Notes under the pieces: generated by a model
What the model was told of the DNA's origin: nothing
Databases searched by the model: none
What the model saw: the letters and a program-made list of their open reading frames with translations, nothing else
NCBI RefSeq assembly: GCF_000340215.1
Contig: NW_006921541.1
Coordinates: 3,197,527-3,261,526, forward strand
Length of the DNA: 64,000 nt
Reading direction: 5' to 3'
Source of the DNA: Pseudocercospora fijiensis CIRAD86
Lineage: Eukaryota; Ascomycota; Dothideomycetes; Mycosphaerellales; Mycosphaerellaceae
Shown: one piece after another, positions 10,090-21,839 of the stretch
How positions within the stretch are numbered: the first letter of the stretch is position 1
How the letters are laid out: each line of letters opens with the position of its first letter
Program-made: the position numbers and the translations under genes

Positions 10090-12299
10090 CGATTGTCTTC
10101 GTATCGCATTTGCAGTCTTCAAAGAGAGTGATGGCGAAGTACTGCCTGCTTGAGGGATCGAATAATGAGTGGGTTGGTATGCGAATTCTGAACCTGGAGA
10201 GAAGTTGAAGTAGGGGTCGGCGATGCTTACTCCAAAGGCACAGACGAGATTTGAATGCCGTATATGAGATCAATGCCCCATGAGCATGGATTATGGTCAT
10301 TATTGGAATAAGACCACGGGAGTTTATTTGCTTACGCCTCGCTGCGTGGCAGGCCCGAATGCGAGGGGCCTGATCCCTAAGCCACAACCAATTTGGATGC
10401 TCGCTAGAGTTTCGCAGTTATGCTTTCGTCCCGTTAAAGCAAATCTCATGTCAGTGCTCCGTACTCAGTCGTGTTACGCGTGTCGAACCCACCACGCACA
10501 TGATGAACGCAATGCAGCTCGCCGCCGTTGAGGGCCAGATCATTATGTAAACCAGAAAAAGATCTGCGTTTTGGCTGCAAAGCATCGGCTGGATGATGAC
10601 CCTTGGCCATGTTGGGAGGCACGCAGTAGCGCATTGGAGCGCATCAGGCAACCAGACGGATCATGCAAGACGGACCATGCAAACGTCATCCAGTCAGTCG
10701 TAGCATTGCCAAATTGTTGACAATCGTGAAGTGCAGCAATAGCCGCACGTGAAAGACCAGTATCATGGGAGTTCCAACCAAGCATTGCCAAGCAAAGCCA
10801 AGGCGCGGCAAGGCACATTAGGCTCTGGTACGGCACAGTAGTACAGCAGCAAGTGTCTCCGGTGAGCATGTGTGCCGCCGAGCCGCACAGCTCCCGATGG
10901 GAGGATGAAAGGCTTTCCTGTGCATGCATTAATACTGCTCTAGTCGTCCGTGATCCTCGCTCCAGGTGACGCGGCAAGATTTTGAAGGTACTGTAGAACC
11001 ATGTCGCCGTGGCCCAGGCGCGATCCGACCGTCCCTATTGGAAAGGCAATAATAAGATGCCTTGGCGTTTCTTCAGCTTTGCAGCGGCGTGATCTTGCCG
11101 AGGCCTCCTGGCCCAGGGCTGAGATGAGCCAGTGGAGGTTTTCCGTATACACCGTAGTGGAGGCCGCAGGCGCTGCGGCGAGTGCTCTGGGCCCTTCGCT
11201 GCCGATCTCGAGACAAGAAGGGTCGGGGTGCCGTCAGCGGGGTGCTGGCATCTGGCCACTTTCCTCATGACATAATAACAAGCAGAATAGAATTCTTCGG
11301 TCGGCATGGCCTGTCGAGATCTCGTGCTTCAAATGGGTATAGGATGATTAGGCATTGAAAGCCTAAAGCACCCACGACGAGCACGCTTGCACATGCTTGC
11401 TTGAATAATACTAATCACGGCAGTCGTGTCGGCCTGTAGCGGAAGTGGCCACTAGCTTTGCTGACTCAATGGGAATATGCATACCATTACGAGGCCCAAA
11501 ACAGTCATTCGTCTGTGTCGGATCCATCCGTGCTGCTTCAAGCCTTGCGCTGACGGATATTCTAAGCATGCCCAGCGCTGGTCGTGGCTATCCCTCACGG
11601 ACAATGCCAGCGTCGGGAGTCACTTCACCGTGTGTACCAGGTGCCCGTGCCAACAATATGAAGTGAGGTATATTGTTGCCCCTGACGGCCCGTCAATCCA
11701 TGGGTCTTGTGGTGCCCAGTACACTTTAAACGCGCACATTGCGCGGCCTCGTCTGCCCGGACACCGCAACATCGGACGATGAGCTGGTTTTGGTTCGAGC
11801 ATTGCGCGTGCGTAAAGATCGTCAAACCATTTCGAACGTCGCGCAGTAAGACAGTGCGTAGTAGATGTGGGCATTATTATTACATCGACACAGCAATGTC
11901 TCCTCTCGTACATACAGGGGAGAAAGCGAGGTTGCCCATGTCCTTGTCTTGATTCGGATCTTGGCAGAGACAAATGCGGAGGAGGGGAAATGCCAAGACG
12001 CCCCCTCGACCTCACCTCCTTTACGAGTCCATCTCCATGTCATCACCGCCAACGGCACACACTCAACGTCATACCCACAACGTCATCGTACCAACATATG
12101 CATTTCCGGCTGGACTAGCTGATTTGTTCTATATTCCTGTCGCCAGTTCTACCATAACGATCTCTCGAAGCACGTGCTGTTCGGGTCCATGAAAAGCCCA
12201 TATCTGGAGCCCACGTGGCGGTAAGCTTTCTGACAGCCTTCTCAAGTGTGGATCGCAACCTACTCCTCTGCAAGACATAACGGTACCTCACTTGCCGTG
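10090..12299. other. 2.2 kb gene-free region upstream of the synthetase gene
   Basis: Normal base composition, not RIP-like. Short frames exist on both strands but none has a credible start, splice pattern or composition. It presumably contains the promoter of the minus-strand synthetase gene (just above 10089). Otherwise I see nothing. Confidence 0.5.
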
Positions 12300-14175
12300 C
12301 GCTCGAGTTTTCTGCTTACACGGCTCGATCGTTATTAGACCTCTAGAGCAACGAGAAGCTACGAATCCTAGAGCGAACGAGTGTATACATACCTATTAGG
12401 GGAACATACGAGAGAGTAAGCACATCCCACCTGCTTCTTGCTCGAGTCTCCTCTCTTTTACCTCTCCCTCGGAATCCTATATCCTTAGCATCGAGAGGCT
12501 ACGATTCTTCGAGCGACCGAGAGAAGAATCTAAACTTAGAGAATCGACGCTCGCTCTAGATTCTCTTCCTCCTATTCTACGCCGGAATTAAACCTCCTTA
12601 ATATAGCAATGCTACGATTTCCTAAGCGACGGAGAGAGTATACTCGCGCTTATACGAGTTATACCTTACTTAAAGCTCGCTCGAATTTCTTATCTTTACT
12701 TCTCGCTCGGCATTAAACGTCCTCTTAACTATCGAGTGTGTACGAATCTTCGAGCGTGCTCTAATCTAAGAGAGGATTAGGTAGTATTACTCGCAGGCGC
12801 TCGAGCAATTTTACCTCCGTAACTAACTCTATCGTATTATCTAGCAGCGTTAAAAACACCCTATTATTCGAGTAGTAGTACAAATCTAAGCATGCTTGCG
12901 TAATGCTAGGTAAGGGTATAAGATCTTACTTTACTTTACTCTATAGAATTTCTCTACTACATTTGCCTCTATACTCTCTCCCGGTAGCGTCGAGTATACG
13001 GAAATATACGGGCGACTAGTTAGCTCTACTAGCACTTAGACGAAAAGGATTTAAAATCTCTCTTCGCTTTCCTTTAGGGAAATCTCGTCCGCTACTACCT
13101 TTAGAGTATCTTCTAGTAGTATTAAATCCTTATACGGAGGAGAGAGTACATCCGTAGGTAGCAAAGTATAGGTAAGAAGCTATATATTACTCGCTTCTCG
13201 CTCTAGCACATTCTTCTCCGCTATTACTACTTCGTTTCTACTTAAATATATAAGAAGAGACTAAACGCTCGAGAAGTTCTCCCTTATATTTCCTTCCGAA
13301 TCCGCTCCCTATTCTATAAAGGACCTCTATCTACTCGAGCGACCTAACGAATTTACTTCTATATACCTTTAGTCCTCGTTCTAAATCCGCTCCTAGTGCT
13401 TTTAAAGGCCCTAGAACTCTCGAGCGCTTAGCAAAATTGTTTGTTTCTCTATAGAATATATTATATATAAGAGAAGATATAGCCTACCCGAAGCTCGCTC
13501 TAGTATATTACTAATACTACCTTCTATAGATTTTCTCTTAGTAGCTTCGAAAACCCCTAGTACCTAAACGATATCTCGAAAGAACTTGTGCCCTCCGATA
13601 AAATATATAAGGAAAGATATTGCTTACCTTAAGCCCGCTCGAGCGCGTTATTACCCCTACTTATCGTAGATTGTCTCTTAGGAGCTTCGAAAACCTTAAG
13701 CACTCGAAGCGCACCTAGCAATTGCTCGCTTCTAGCTGTTTTACGTAAGAAAAGATCAAACTTCCCCGAAGCGTGCTCGAGTACATTTTTGCCGCTACTC
13801 GTTATAGATTTCCTCTTAGCGGCTTCGAATACCCCCGAGCACTCGAAGGGCACCTCGAAATCACTCGCTTCTAGCCACTTTGCGTAAGAAAAGACACACT
13901 TCACGTAAAGCCCGCTCGAGTACGTCGTTACTCCTACTCGTTATAGATTTGTCCCTTAGTAGCTTCGAAACCCCTAAGTACTCGAAACGTCCCTTAAAAT
14001 CACTCGAATCTAACCATTTTACGTAAGAAAAGACACGCTTTACGTAAAGCCCGCTCGAGTACGTCGTTACTCCTACTCGTTATAGATTTGTCCCTTAGCA
14101 GCTTCGAAACCCCCAAGTACTCGAAACGTCCCTTAAAATTAATCGAATCTAACCATTTTACGTGAGAAAAGCTAC
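12300..14175. repeat. degenerate tandem array, ~138-140 bp unit
   Basis: The anchor heptamer GCTCGAG recurs at 13637, 13775, 13914 and 14053, spacing 138, 139 and 139 bp. The same unit (GTTATAGATTTGTCCC, then CTTAG, GCTTCGAAA, TACTCGAAACG and TTTTACGTAAGAAAAGA) lies between anchors. A diverged copy aligns about 140 bp further left (13497), and older relics (GCTCGCTCTAG/GCTCGCTCGAA with CGGAATTAAAC) continue to about 12300. The rightmost two units are nearly identical; similarity falls to the left. CpA/TpG is depleted and TpA enriched, as expected after RIP. Perhaps 12-13 copies in total; the left boundary is approximate. Confidence 0.8.
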
Positions 14176-14272
14176 GCCTCACGCCTACCCACTCCAAATC
14201 TCAACACACTACAACTTCATACGAATTTCTACCCACTCCCTCGGCCTTCCCAACCAAAAAGAAAGGAAACCC

Positions 14273-16604
14273 CTACTCCATCTCCCCCAAAACATACTCC
14301 CAAACACCCCTCTTCTCATCCTCCCAGCCCTCCAACCACCCACGAATCCCCTCCCCAATTCTCTTCCCAGCCTCCCGCCAACTCATCTCTTTTGGTAATT
14401 TGAAAGCTCCAAGTTTCTTCAACGCCTCATCGTCCGGGAACTCGCCTTCAAAAAATCCGAAATACGGGCAGAGGTAGGATGGATCGAAGGTTTCTTTTCC
14501 GAGCTCCTGGGCGAGAGATTTGGCGATGGAGGTGGACCTAGGAGGACCCGGGGAGCGGTTGGAGAGGAGTTTGAGGGTGGAGGATAGTTTGGAGGTTGCT
14601 TCGGCGAGGGATTTTATGGAGCGGTCGGAGAGGGAGAAGGAGGTGGATTTTTGGAGAGGGTATGGACAGAAGACTTTGGTTCGGGTGGTGATTAGGAAGT
14701 GCTCCATGAGACTGAGTTTCGGCGTACTGTGATCGAGCCAGAGACGGAGAGCTTCAAGGCTGATGTAGCGCTCAGTGCTCGGGTCGATGTAGCGTGGGAG
14801 ACAGCCTGTCTTCTCGCAGTGTTCCAAGCAGTGGTTCAAGCCACGCTTCTCCATGGTATTACCGAAGTGGGCGACAATTGTCGGGAGTGTGAAGGGACCG
14901 AGAGGATCAATTGTATATTTGGCGGCCAATCCGAAGAGCAGAAGGTACCAGGCTTTAGCGCCTTCATCATGCGACCTGAAAATGCCGTTGTCGAAGGGGA
15001 TGAAGGTCATGTTGGGGTTGGCTGTTAGAGTATTGAGGAAGAGGACAGCCGCGGCTTCCAGATGCTGGAACGGCCTCATGCGAGTCGCTACTGGGAGCGC
15101 GCACCACGAGATCAGGGTGGCGAGCATGTAGCAGAAGAAGTGGTGTTCGCAACTCTGGAGATTGTAGATCGTGGCCTGGTTTTTGGTGATGAAATGGCCA
15201 AATATGATCTTGTCCTCCAGGTTCTGGTCGAGAGCTGCAGCAAGGGACGCTCCAAGCCAGGCGGACCATACAATCAGTCCCTTTTGAATGTAATGGGTTG
15301 CTGATAGTGGCGCGGAGACAGGCGTGGGCGTCAAGGTCTCAAAGGCGGGCAGTGCAGCTGGTGCAGACAGGGAGGGCTCGGTGACGGATTTCTCGGCGGA
15401 AGGCTCAGGGGTCGAAGTAGAAGAAGATGGAGGAGGAAGTGCTGGTGCCGTAGTGGTGGTGACTTCGATCTCCGTCTCCACATCGCCGTCGGTGTTCCAA
15501 ACAGCGGAAGGCGCTGGCGATTGCTCGGGCGAGGGAGAAGCTTCTGGAGCTGGCTGAGGATCTGAGGTAATGGATGAGTCCTTTCCTCTTTAGAGGGAAA
15601 GAAAAGGTGTGACTTACTCTGACGAGTGACACGCTTTGACTGCGGCGTTCTCAGTGGACGTGATAGTCCTGCTTTAGAGGACTCAGCCTTCTCGGATTTG
15701 ACCCTTGATGAAGTCGCCTTCTTCGGCGTCTCCTGCTTGGGCAGCGCAGTCGGCTCGGAGGAAACTTTCTTGCGAGGAGCCTTCTTGATGCCCTTCTTGG
15801 CGACTGAAAGATCTTCGTCCTTGATCTTTCTAACTTCTGCCTCAGCGTATAGCTTCACTGCGCCAAAGTTAGTATGTGTCATCAGTATCTCGAGGGCGCA
15901 CCTACATTTCTGCGTCTTGCGTTGATGGTTCTCAAGGATTTTCTTGAGTGGTGGCCCAAGGCGACGAATGTCAGCTACCAGGCCATATGCAGACTCTTCT
16001 GAGTTCCGGTTTTCCATGTTCTCCATGATCATGCGGAGATCGGCCATGTTACGACCTTCCGGGCCTACTATGGAGAGCAACGCCGGCCAGAGAGAGTCTG
16101 GCGCGCGTCCCCATTGCTTGCCCAGGTATGGCTTGAGGTCGTCCCATGTTGGGTTGTCGCTGAAGGTGACAAACTTGGCTGGGTCATGTCAGTGAATGTC
16201 TCCCGCATCTGGCAATCAGTTAGAAGTGACGACTTACGTGCATGATGATCGCTGACGACGAGACTGTGCAGAGAGCGGACACTCTGGTCATCACTGACCT
16301 GCTTGTGCTTGAGGATGTTGTACCGCCGAATGTCAAAGAGTCGCCGCATGAGTGAAGGAAGGATATCGTTCTCAATAGCGCTGAGCTGGACAGCTTCGGT
16401 GATCCATTTCGTAATGATGTTAGAAGATTTTGAGCGCGCTGTCTTGCCGCTTGCCACTCTGTCCTCGTTGTCACGGTCAACGAGCTCCTTGTTGGTGTAG
16501 TAGTATGCGACTGCAAGCAGCTCGTCGTGGCGCAGCGTCTTGGGGCGGTTGTTGAAAAGGCGCGTCGCATAAGCCTCGGACGGCAGTGGAGGCAGCAAGT
16601 CCAT
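14273..16604 (-). CDS. hypothetical protein, four exons, 722 aa
   Basis: Exons 16604-16238, 16178-15906, 15857-15618 and 15561-14273. Introns of 59, 48 and 56 bp have GTAAGT, GTAGGT and GTAAGT donors and CAG acceptors. All phases agree and total 723 codons including stop. Starts at MDLLPPLPSEAYATRLF. Regions: N-terminal helical part (~1-215, with NPTWDDLKPYLGKQWGR), a Lys-rich basic linker (~225-300, resembling a nuclear/DNA-binding tail), a Pro/Ser/Thr linker, then a C-terminal domain of about 370 residues with hydrophobic helices (IVWSAWLGASLAAAL, WYLLLFGLAAKYTIDPLGP) and Cys/His residues. I recognise no family. The tandem repeat array begins about 100 bp beyond its stop. The frame is open upstream of 16604 but lacks an ATG. 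Confidence 0.7.
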
Positions 16605-17896
16605 GGTGACTGGTGTTGCAAGCTTCGGTATGCTGTGCGACTTGTTGATCTGCTTGGAAGACGCAAGAAGCGGCCAGTCGTGGTGGATGTTGGTGTGTGT
16701 ATCGAAGTCATAAACGCGAGGCAGCTCCTTAAACAGTTCACCGCTGCGAAGGCGACGACAAGGTCCGTGCACATGCACAGGTCGCGCGATAAGGGTCTGA
16801 CGAGAGCCTGTGAATGGTCAATTGACGCCGTTGCCCTATGTGAGTGATTGCAGCCTGTTTGCAAATGAGGCCGCATGACTGTTTTGGCGAGCATGATTCA
16901 CTTACTGGAATTCGCGATGTGTCCTGACTACCAAGAGGCGGCCACAGTTGCCGTGCTCTGGTGGAGCTTGTGAACGAGGATATTTTGGTGTGAATGCGAA
17001 AGGAGTGCCTCTGATTAGGATGGGTTGAGTCCAAGTGTTGGCAATGGCAGCTAAATGGTGCGGATGAAGGGTCTGTTACAGTAACGAGCTCCACAGACTG
17101 TGCGATGACGGTTTCCAGAGTGACAAGAGTGACGACTGACGCGTTGTCCCCGTGGTCAGCAGCGTGTGCTATGTTAAAAGGCCGTGAAGTCTAAACAGAC
17201 AACAGCCGGGCGAAGGCTTCTTCGCAGCACAGTTCCACGGTGCGTACAGCAACGATTTCTAGAGTGATAAGAGTGACAAGGAACGCGTTGACCATGGTCA
17301 ACAAGTTGTGCCGCGGTAAGAGCTCGTGAAGTTAGGACAGACAGCGATGATGATTGTCAGTAGGTATGGGAAGATCTGGGCAGCAGCTGTCTTGGGCATG
17401 TTGACCCCGTGCAAAAGCCGCATTCCATGATGATGAGAAGGCCAGAGCATGCGTAAGCCTGCAGTACAAAAGGCCCATCCCATCTTGGGAGCAATGCGTG
17501 TATAATATACAGATGGCCAGTTTCTTTCGGCTTCAGTAGCGAGCGGCAGGCAATAACGTGAGAGAAGAAACGAGGAAGCGTCGGAAGTCTCTGGAATCTG
17601 GCAGGCGCCAAACGAAAGACGGCGAAGGAATCTGCTTTTCTCTTTTCCGCACCAGCCAAGATTCGAGACCAGCCAAGTGTTCCGGATCGAGACCGTTTGG
17701 CGTGAGAGGGAAAGCGAAATGAGAAGCACCAGATGAGAATCGTGAAGAAAAGCTTCTATTAAATTTCATCGTTGTCTGTCGATGGGTATCTTCTTCTGGT
17801 GTCTATCGTATGCTCGCGAGTCCAGCTTTTTGCAAATCCAGATCGAAAAATATTTTCCAGGATCCCTTCCTCCACCCTCCTCTGCCCTTTCCCAAC
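16605..17896. other. intergenic region between two minus-strand genes
   Basis: No supported gene. It includes the promoter side of the gene at 14273-16604, an internal imperfect duplication (separate entry) and the 3' flank of the CTP1 gene. Confidence 0.5.
17095..17346. repeat. imperfect direct duplication, two ~110-115 bp copies
   Basis: Segment 17098-17209 and segment 17238-17346 share CAGAGTGACAAGAGTGAC / TAGAGTGATAAGAGTGAC, then AC-GCGTTG, GTGGTCA / ATGGTCA, and finally CGTGAAGT...ACAGACA. The copies are clearly related but diverged. The origin may be a relic tandem duplication; no coding function is apparent. Confidence 0.5.
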
Positions 17897-18838
17897 TCAA
17901 ATATACTTCTTCTCTGGATCTACCCTCTCCAGAACCTCCATAGTCTTCTCATACATAGCAAAAACAATCCCCCCACTGAACATAAGTCTCCCCAACCTGG
18001 GCAGCGCTCCACTCCACAACTTCAAAACCCCCTCCTGCCTCAAAATCTTCAACCCACAATCCAGCGAATTCTTATATTGTCCCTTCGAATCAATCGCCTG
18101 CATCCTCGTCTTCACCGTATCAATCGGCTGCGTAGCATAAACCGTAATCGTCCCCGCCACAGCTCCAATCCCAAACGTCGCCAACGTCCCAAGTTTCTCC
18201 CCGGGAGATGTATACGACTGCGCCAACTGTTTGAGCGAAGTATAACTACTAAACCTCACGGCGGAATTCGCGGCTTGCCGAGCCGTGGTGGGAACGAAAC
18301 CTTTGAAAAACCCTCGAAAGCCTTGTTCTCGGAAGATTAACGCTGAGCCGTGGATGAAACCTTTCATTCGAGGGGAGGAACGTTTGCGGTCGTCGATGAG
18401 TTGGGTTTTTATGGATTCGAAGGGTGTTACTGCGACCAAACTCTCAGTGGCTCCGGCGAGGAATCCTGAGACTACGGTCATAGGGCCGGATATTTCTCCG
18501 TCCGAGTTTGAGAGGAGGGATTTGTATTGGTCGAAGGCGACGAAACGGACGCCTGCTTTTATGCTGTTGCCGATTATGAGGGTTGTGCAGCCTGCGTACC
18601 ATTGCGGGCCGAAAGGTGGGAACGGGATGGGTTTGGAGGTTGAGGAGGCGGCGGTCAGGCGTTGGTTTAGTTGGGTTCGGGTTTTGGCGAATTCGGCTGG
18701 GTAGGTGATTGCGATTTCTATGGCTCCGGCTGTGGAGCCTGCGAGGATGGAGCGGAGGGGGGAGGGCTTGTCCTTCTTGGTTGAAGGGATGGGTGTTGAT
18801 GTTGCGTTTCTCGTTGAGGGGACGGTGGAGGTCGCCAT
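17897..18838 (-). CDS. CTP1: mitochondrial tricarboxylate (citrate) carrier, SLC25 family, 313 aa
   Basis: Single exon, ATG at 18838. Inner-membrane antiporter exporting citrate against malate and related acids, supplying cytosolic acetyl-CoA and NADPH. Three SLC25 repeats with signature motifs: YPAEFAKTR (~45-53), TPFESIKTQLIDD (~138-150) and QPIDTVKTRMQ (~235-245). The second-repeat sequence FVPTTARQAANSAVRF is characteristic of the citrate subfamily. Length ~300 is normal, with a short Ser/Thr/Pro-rich N-terminal extension. It is divergent from MAM33 across a 459 bp gap. The assignment is secure at family level and good for the citrate subfamily. Confidence 0.93.
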   Translation of the reverse strand: MATSTVPSTRNATSTPIPSTKKDKPSPLRSILAGSTAGAIEIAITYPAEFAKTRTQLNQRLTAASSTSKPIPFPPFGPQWYAGCTTLIIGNSIKAGVRFVAFDQYKSLLSNSDGEISGPMTVVSGFLAGATESLVAVTPFESIKTQLIDDRKRSSPRMKGFIHGSALIFREQGFRGFFKGFVPTTARQAANSAVRFSSYTSLKQLAQSYTSPGEKLGTLATFGIGAVAGTITVYATQPIDTVKTRMQAIDSKGQYKNSLDCGLKILRQEGVLKLWSGALPRLGRLMFSGGIVFAMYEKTMEVLERVDPEKKYI

Positions 18839-19297
18839 TGTGGTGTAGGCCGTCGAAAAGGCTGAGAGGAAGGCGGCTGTGTTATCGCTGGGGATATGGT
18901 GGACTCATGTGGCCTTTGGTTCCTCTGGTGTTCGTGTTGTTGCTCTGAGGTGCGATTGTTCTGGGTCGTGTCCACAGGCAAGGTAAGGTGAGACGTCGGT
19001 GCTATGCTGGGCTTAGACTGTGATGTGTATGTCGGCGTGCCTCGATATGGTAGTGCAGCGCCTTCCTCTCGATCATCAATTGCACATGAAAGGGCGCAGG
19101 GTGAATAACTGAATGTCTGTCAAAATGTGGCCGACGTCGCATCAGCGTCACGGTGCCGAGCAGCCAATCAATTGGCGCTGAAAATGATCCAAGCTCCTGG
19201 ATCGAAGAAGTTCATCGCGTCAGGCAAAAAACATTCGCCTTGGCTGTCGCTGTCCTTCTCCCTTCATCACCGGTAATAATCTTTCATCTTCTCCAAA
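18839..19297. promoter_or_regulatory. shared divergent promoter region of CTP1 and MAM33
   Basis: 459 bp between two divergent start codons of mitochondrial-protein genes. No frame is supported inside, so both promoters must sit here. CCAATCAATTGG near 19164-19175 contains a CCAAT box in both orientations, a plausible HAP-complex site; that role is inference. Confidence 0.5.
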
Positions 19298-20286
19298 ATG
19301 CTTTCCCGCGCATTCGCTCGCGCTGTCCCGCGCACAACATCCCGCATCGCCACCACTTCTCTCCGCCCAGCATTCACCTCATCCACTCGCAGCCAAATCA
19401 GTTCTATCAGCAGACAAGCGCCTCGCATCGCCGCATTCTCGACATCGCAATGGAGGAAAGATGAACACGCACAACACCTGGCTGCCAAGATTGACGGCGA
19501 GATCAACATCGAGACTTCAGAATCTGAGGCGCAGGCGGGCAGTGACGAGAATGTGAAGCGATTCCAGGACGACAACCCGTGGTGGACCATACAAGACACT
19601 TTGGGCGAGCAGGATGTCTACTTCAAGCGCGACTTTGAGGATGAGAAGATTACCGTCCACTTCAGCATTGCCGATTTCGACAACCAGTACGGGGAGAGCC
19701 CAGATGGAGACTCTGCGCTGGGCGATGAGTATGACGGCATGGAGGATGGCCAGAGTGGTGGTGTATGTCAACGACGACAAGAGCATCAGCGCTTCACATA
19801 CTAACTTGTGCCCAGGCCAACTCCAAGGATGCCATCAACCAAGGCCGAAGAGGCGACCAAAACTTCAAAGTCGCTCCCGAAGACAGCGTCGCACCTGCCG
19901 ACCGCGAAGAGCTCGCCGATGAGGAGGACCAACCCCAGCCATTCCCCGTCACCGTCTCCGTCCTCGTCCAACGCCAGAACAAGGGCGCCCTCAAATTCAT
20001 CCTTGTCGCTCAGGACGGCGATTTCGAGATCATCCAAATGCAACAATTGCCAAAAGACCTCAAGATCCAGAACATCAACGAGATCATCCGAAACACCCCC
20101 GAGCACCTCTACCTCGGCCCACCTTTCCAGCAACTCGATGAGGAGGTCCAGGGTATTGTTGAGAGCTACCTCAACGCAAGAGGCGTGACCGAGTACCTTG
20201 CACAAGTCATTCCCGACTATATCGATGTTAAGGAGCAGAAGGAATACCTTGGTTGGTTGAACAGGGTCAAAGACTTTGTGGAGTAG
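19298..20286 (+). CDS. MAM33: mitochondrial matrix acidic glycoprotein, MAM33/p32 (gC1qBP) family, 311 aa
   Basis: Exons 19298-19762 and 19816-20286. The intron 19763-19815 has a GTATGT donor, CTAAC branch site at 19801 and CCCAG acceptor, and joins in frame. The first ~50 residues are Arg/Ser/Thr rich without acids (MLSRAFARAVPRTTSRIATT), a mitochondrial presequence. The mature protein is acidic, with family blocks APADREELADEED, FILVAQDGDFEIIQ, YLGPPFQQLDEEVQ and a terminal YLGWLNRVKDFVE. The family forms doughnut-shaped trimers in the matrix with chaperone-like roles in oxidative phosphorylation and mitoribosome function. Confidence 0.93.
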
Positions 20287-20721
20287 AATTGATGAAGAAA
20301 GTGATGGGGATATGTACGATGAGGGAAAGAGAAGATAGCAATGCCGCAGCACTGCGACTGCAGAAGAGCTCGTCCGGAAGTGGACATCATATCAGCCAGC
20401 GTTTCATCATCACGACCGGCGTGAAACGGCGTAGATCGGCCAGGTCATCTTGCTTGGGTGTTTTGAGGTTTCGCCTCGTGCATATGTACATCATTCGAAA
20501 TAGCATAACAACTCTCCGCCTCTAAATCAAGAGCAGACTGGAGCATTTCAAGCTCAACATCGATCCCAGCTTAGAGCTAGAATACTGACGGTCAATAGCT
20601 CCATCGAAAAGCAGAAGAAAAAAAAAGCAAAAATAAACTTGATAATCGCCCACCAATCAAGGCCTTCCGGCAGCGTTCTAGCATCAAATTCGACGATTCT
20701 CGTCGTCAAACCTATGCCATC
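20287..20721. other. intergenic
   Basis: 3' flank of MAM33 and 5' flank of the small gene at 20722. An A-rich run lies near 20610-20635. No other feature. Confidence 0.5.
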
Positions 20722-20986
20722 ATGGCCGCACTACTTTCTGCCCAAGTGCCAGACGCTGCACTTGATCAGAGAATGAATGTCGAGAGCAGTGAGTGTTTTG
20801 GGTGCGTTTTTGAAGCTCCATTGATCTGCGCAGACATTGAAGGTGGAACTAATAATTCAAGGTCGCGATGAAAAGAATGTGCATCTCGTGGCTGGCTTTC
20901 AATTTGTTAGATATGATGAATTCATGCGTACTTCGACCGTTCGGTTACAAGGCAAGAGTCTGACCATGGGCGCCGCTTCATTCTAA
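20722..20986 (+). CDS. small two-exon protein, 63 aa, unrecognised
   Basis: Exon 1 20722-20788 starts ATGGCCGCACTACTTTC. The intron 20789-20861 has a GTGAGT donor, CTAAT branch site and TTCAAG acceptor. Exon 2 is 20862-20986, ending TAA. Splicing gives one uninterrupted frame, MAALLSAQVPDAALDQR...VHLVAGFQFVRYDEF...GKSLTMGAASF. Unspliced, the frame stops soon after the donor. Neither exon is long enough to stand out alone; the support is the good donor/branch/acceptor set and protein-like composition on both sides. No signal peptide, no known domain. Confidence 0.45.
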
Positions 20987-21839
20987 AAGCTTGTCTCGTT
21001 TCTATTACGCCTGGCTGGTATCGACAAAGGTAGAGGATGATTACTGCAGTCCGCATATTACCAGAGGAAGTCGAAAATAAAATAAATAAATAAACAACAC
21101 TCAGTCAGCCGCGGCTACACTGCTTACAAAAAGCTATAGAAAAGCAATCGACCCGGCCCATCGAGCGTTACACAACGCAGCCTCCTCCGACGGCTACGTT
21201 CTAGAAAGGAGTTGGGGGGTCGCTACGCCCTCAGCCAGAATGCATACCTGTTTGCTGCTGTCTTGAACTGCACCCTAAATTCAAGCAAGACCCATTGAGA
21301 CGCCATCCTTGCTCGACTTCCCTTCATTCAAGCATGGTGTGCTGGAAAATCTTCATTTCACCATCCTTGAGTTGAGCGCTCATGACTGATCATAGATTTT
21401 GCAGTTCAAGCTGTGCTCGTCAAGCGATCACGACCATGAATCAGCCGCTCCGACGTTGTACGGCTACAATAATCTGAAAAGTCATTGCGAATAATGTTGG
21501 TCCTCGGAAGGTCTTCTCGGCCCATCAGCTTGCCAGTCTATGCAACATCTGGCATCGCGGCATCTCAGTACGCCCGCAGAGGCCAGAAGCTCCGGAAAAC
21601 GCACCTCCCTACTCGTGTCCCACTATGTTGGTCATCTCCTCCAGATGAGGAGGCAGTTGTGTCACTGTGCCGGCAAGGCGAGCGGTCTATGTGATGATGA
21701 GGTAAGTATCTGTCAGACTTACACGGCCCAGGATACGCCACTGAGATCGATCCAGAAGTCCCGGAGACTCTTCCTGCCTTAATACTTTCATCGGTTTCGA
21801 CAAATTTCAAGGATGTGGAGTAGGCTAGGCTTAAGGTAG
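20987..21839. other. intergenic, possible decayed 5' part of next pseudogene
   Basis: No supported gene. A frame at 21540-21705 ending in GAG|GTAAGT could be an upstream exon of the pseudogene that follows, but its composition is ambiguous and I see no matching acceptor that keeps the frame open. Confidence 0.35.

Noticed and set aside
10076..10387. Upstream exon of the synthetase gene
   Set aside because: No splice pair connects it in frame, and the adenylation domain is already complete from the ATG at 10089.
13629..14197. Minus-strand repeated peptide in the tandem array as a real repeat protein
   Set aside because: Unit length varies (138/139 bp), so frames shift between units; no start or flanking exon. 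Better explained as non-coding tandem repeats.
14273..15481. Stand-alone 402-aa gene starting at 15481
   Set aside because: Position 15481 is GTG and the frame joins upstream through an in-phase intron; it is the last exon of a four-exon gene.
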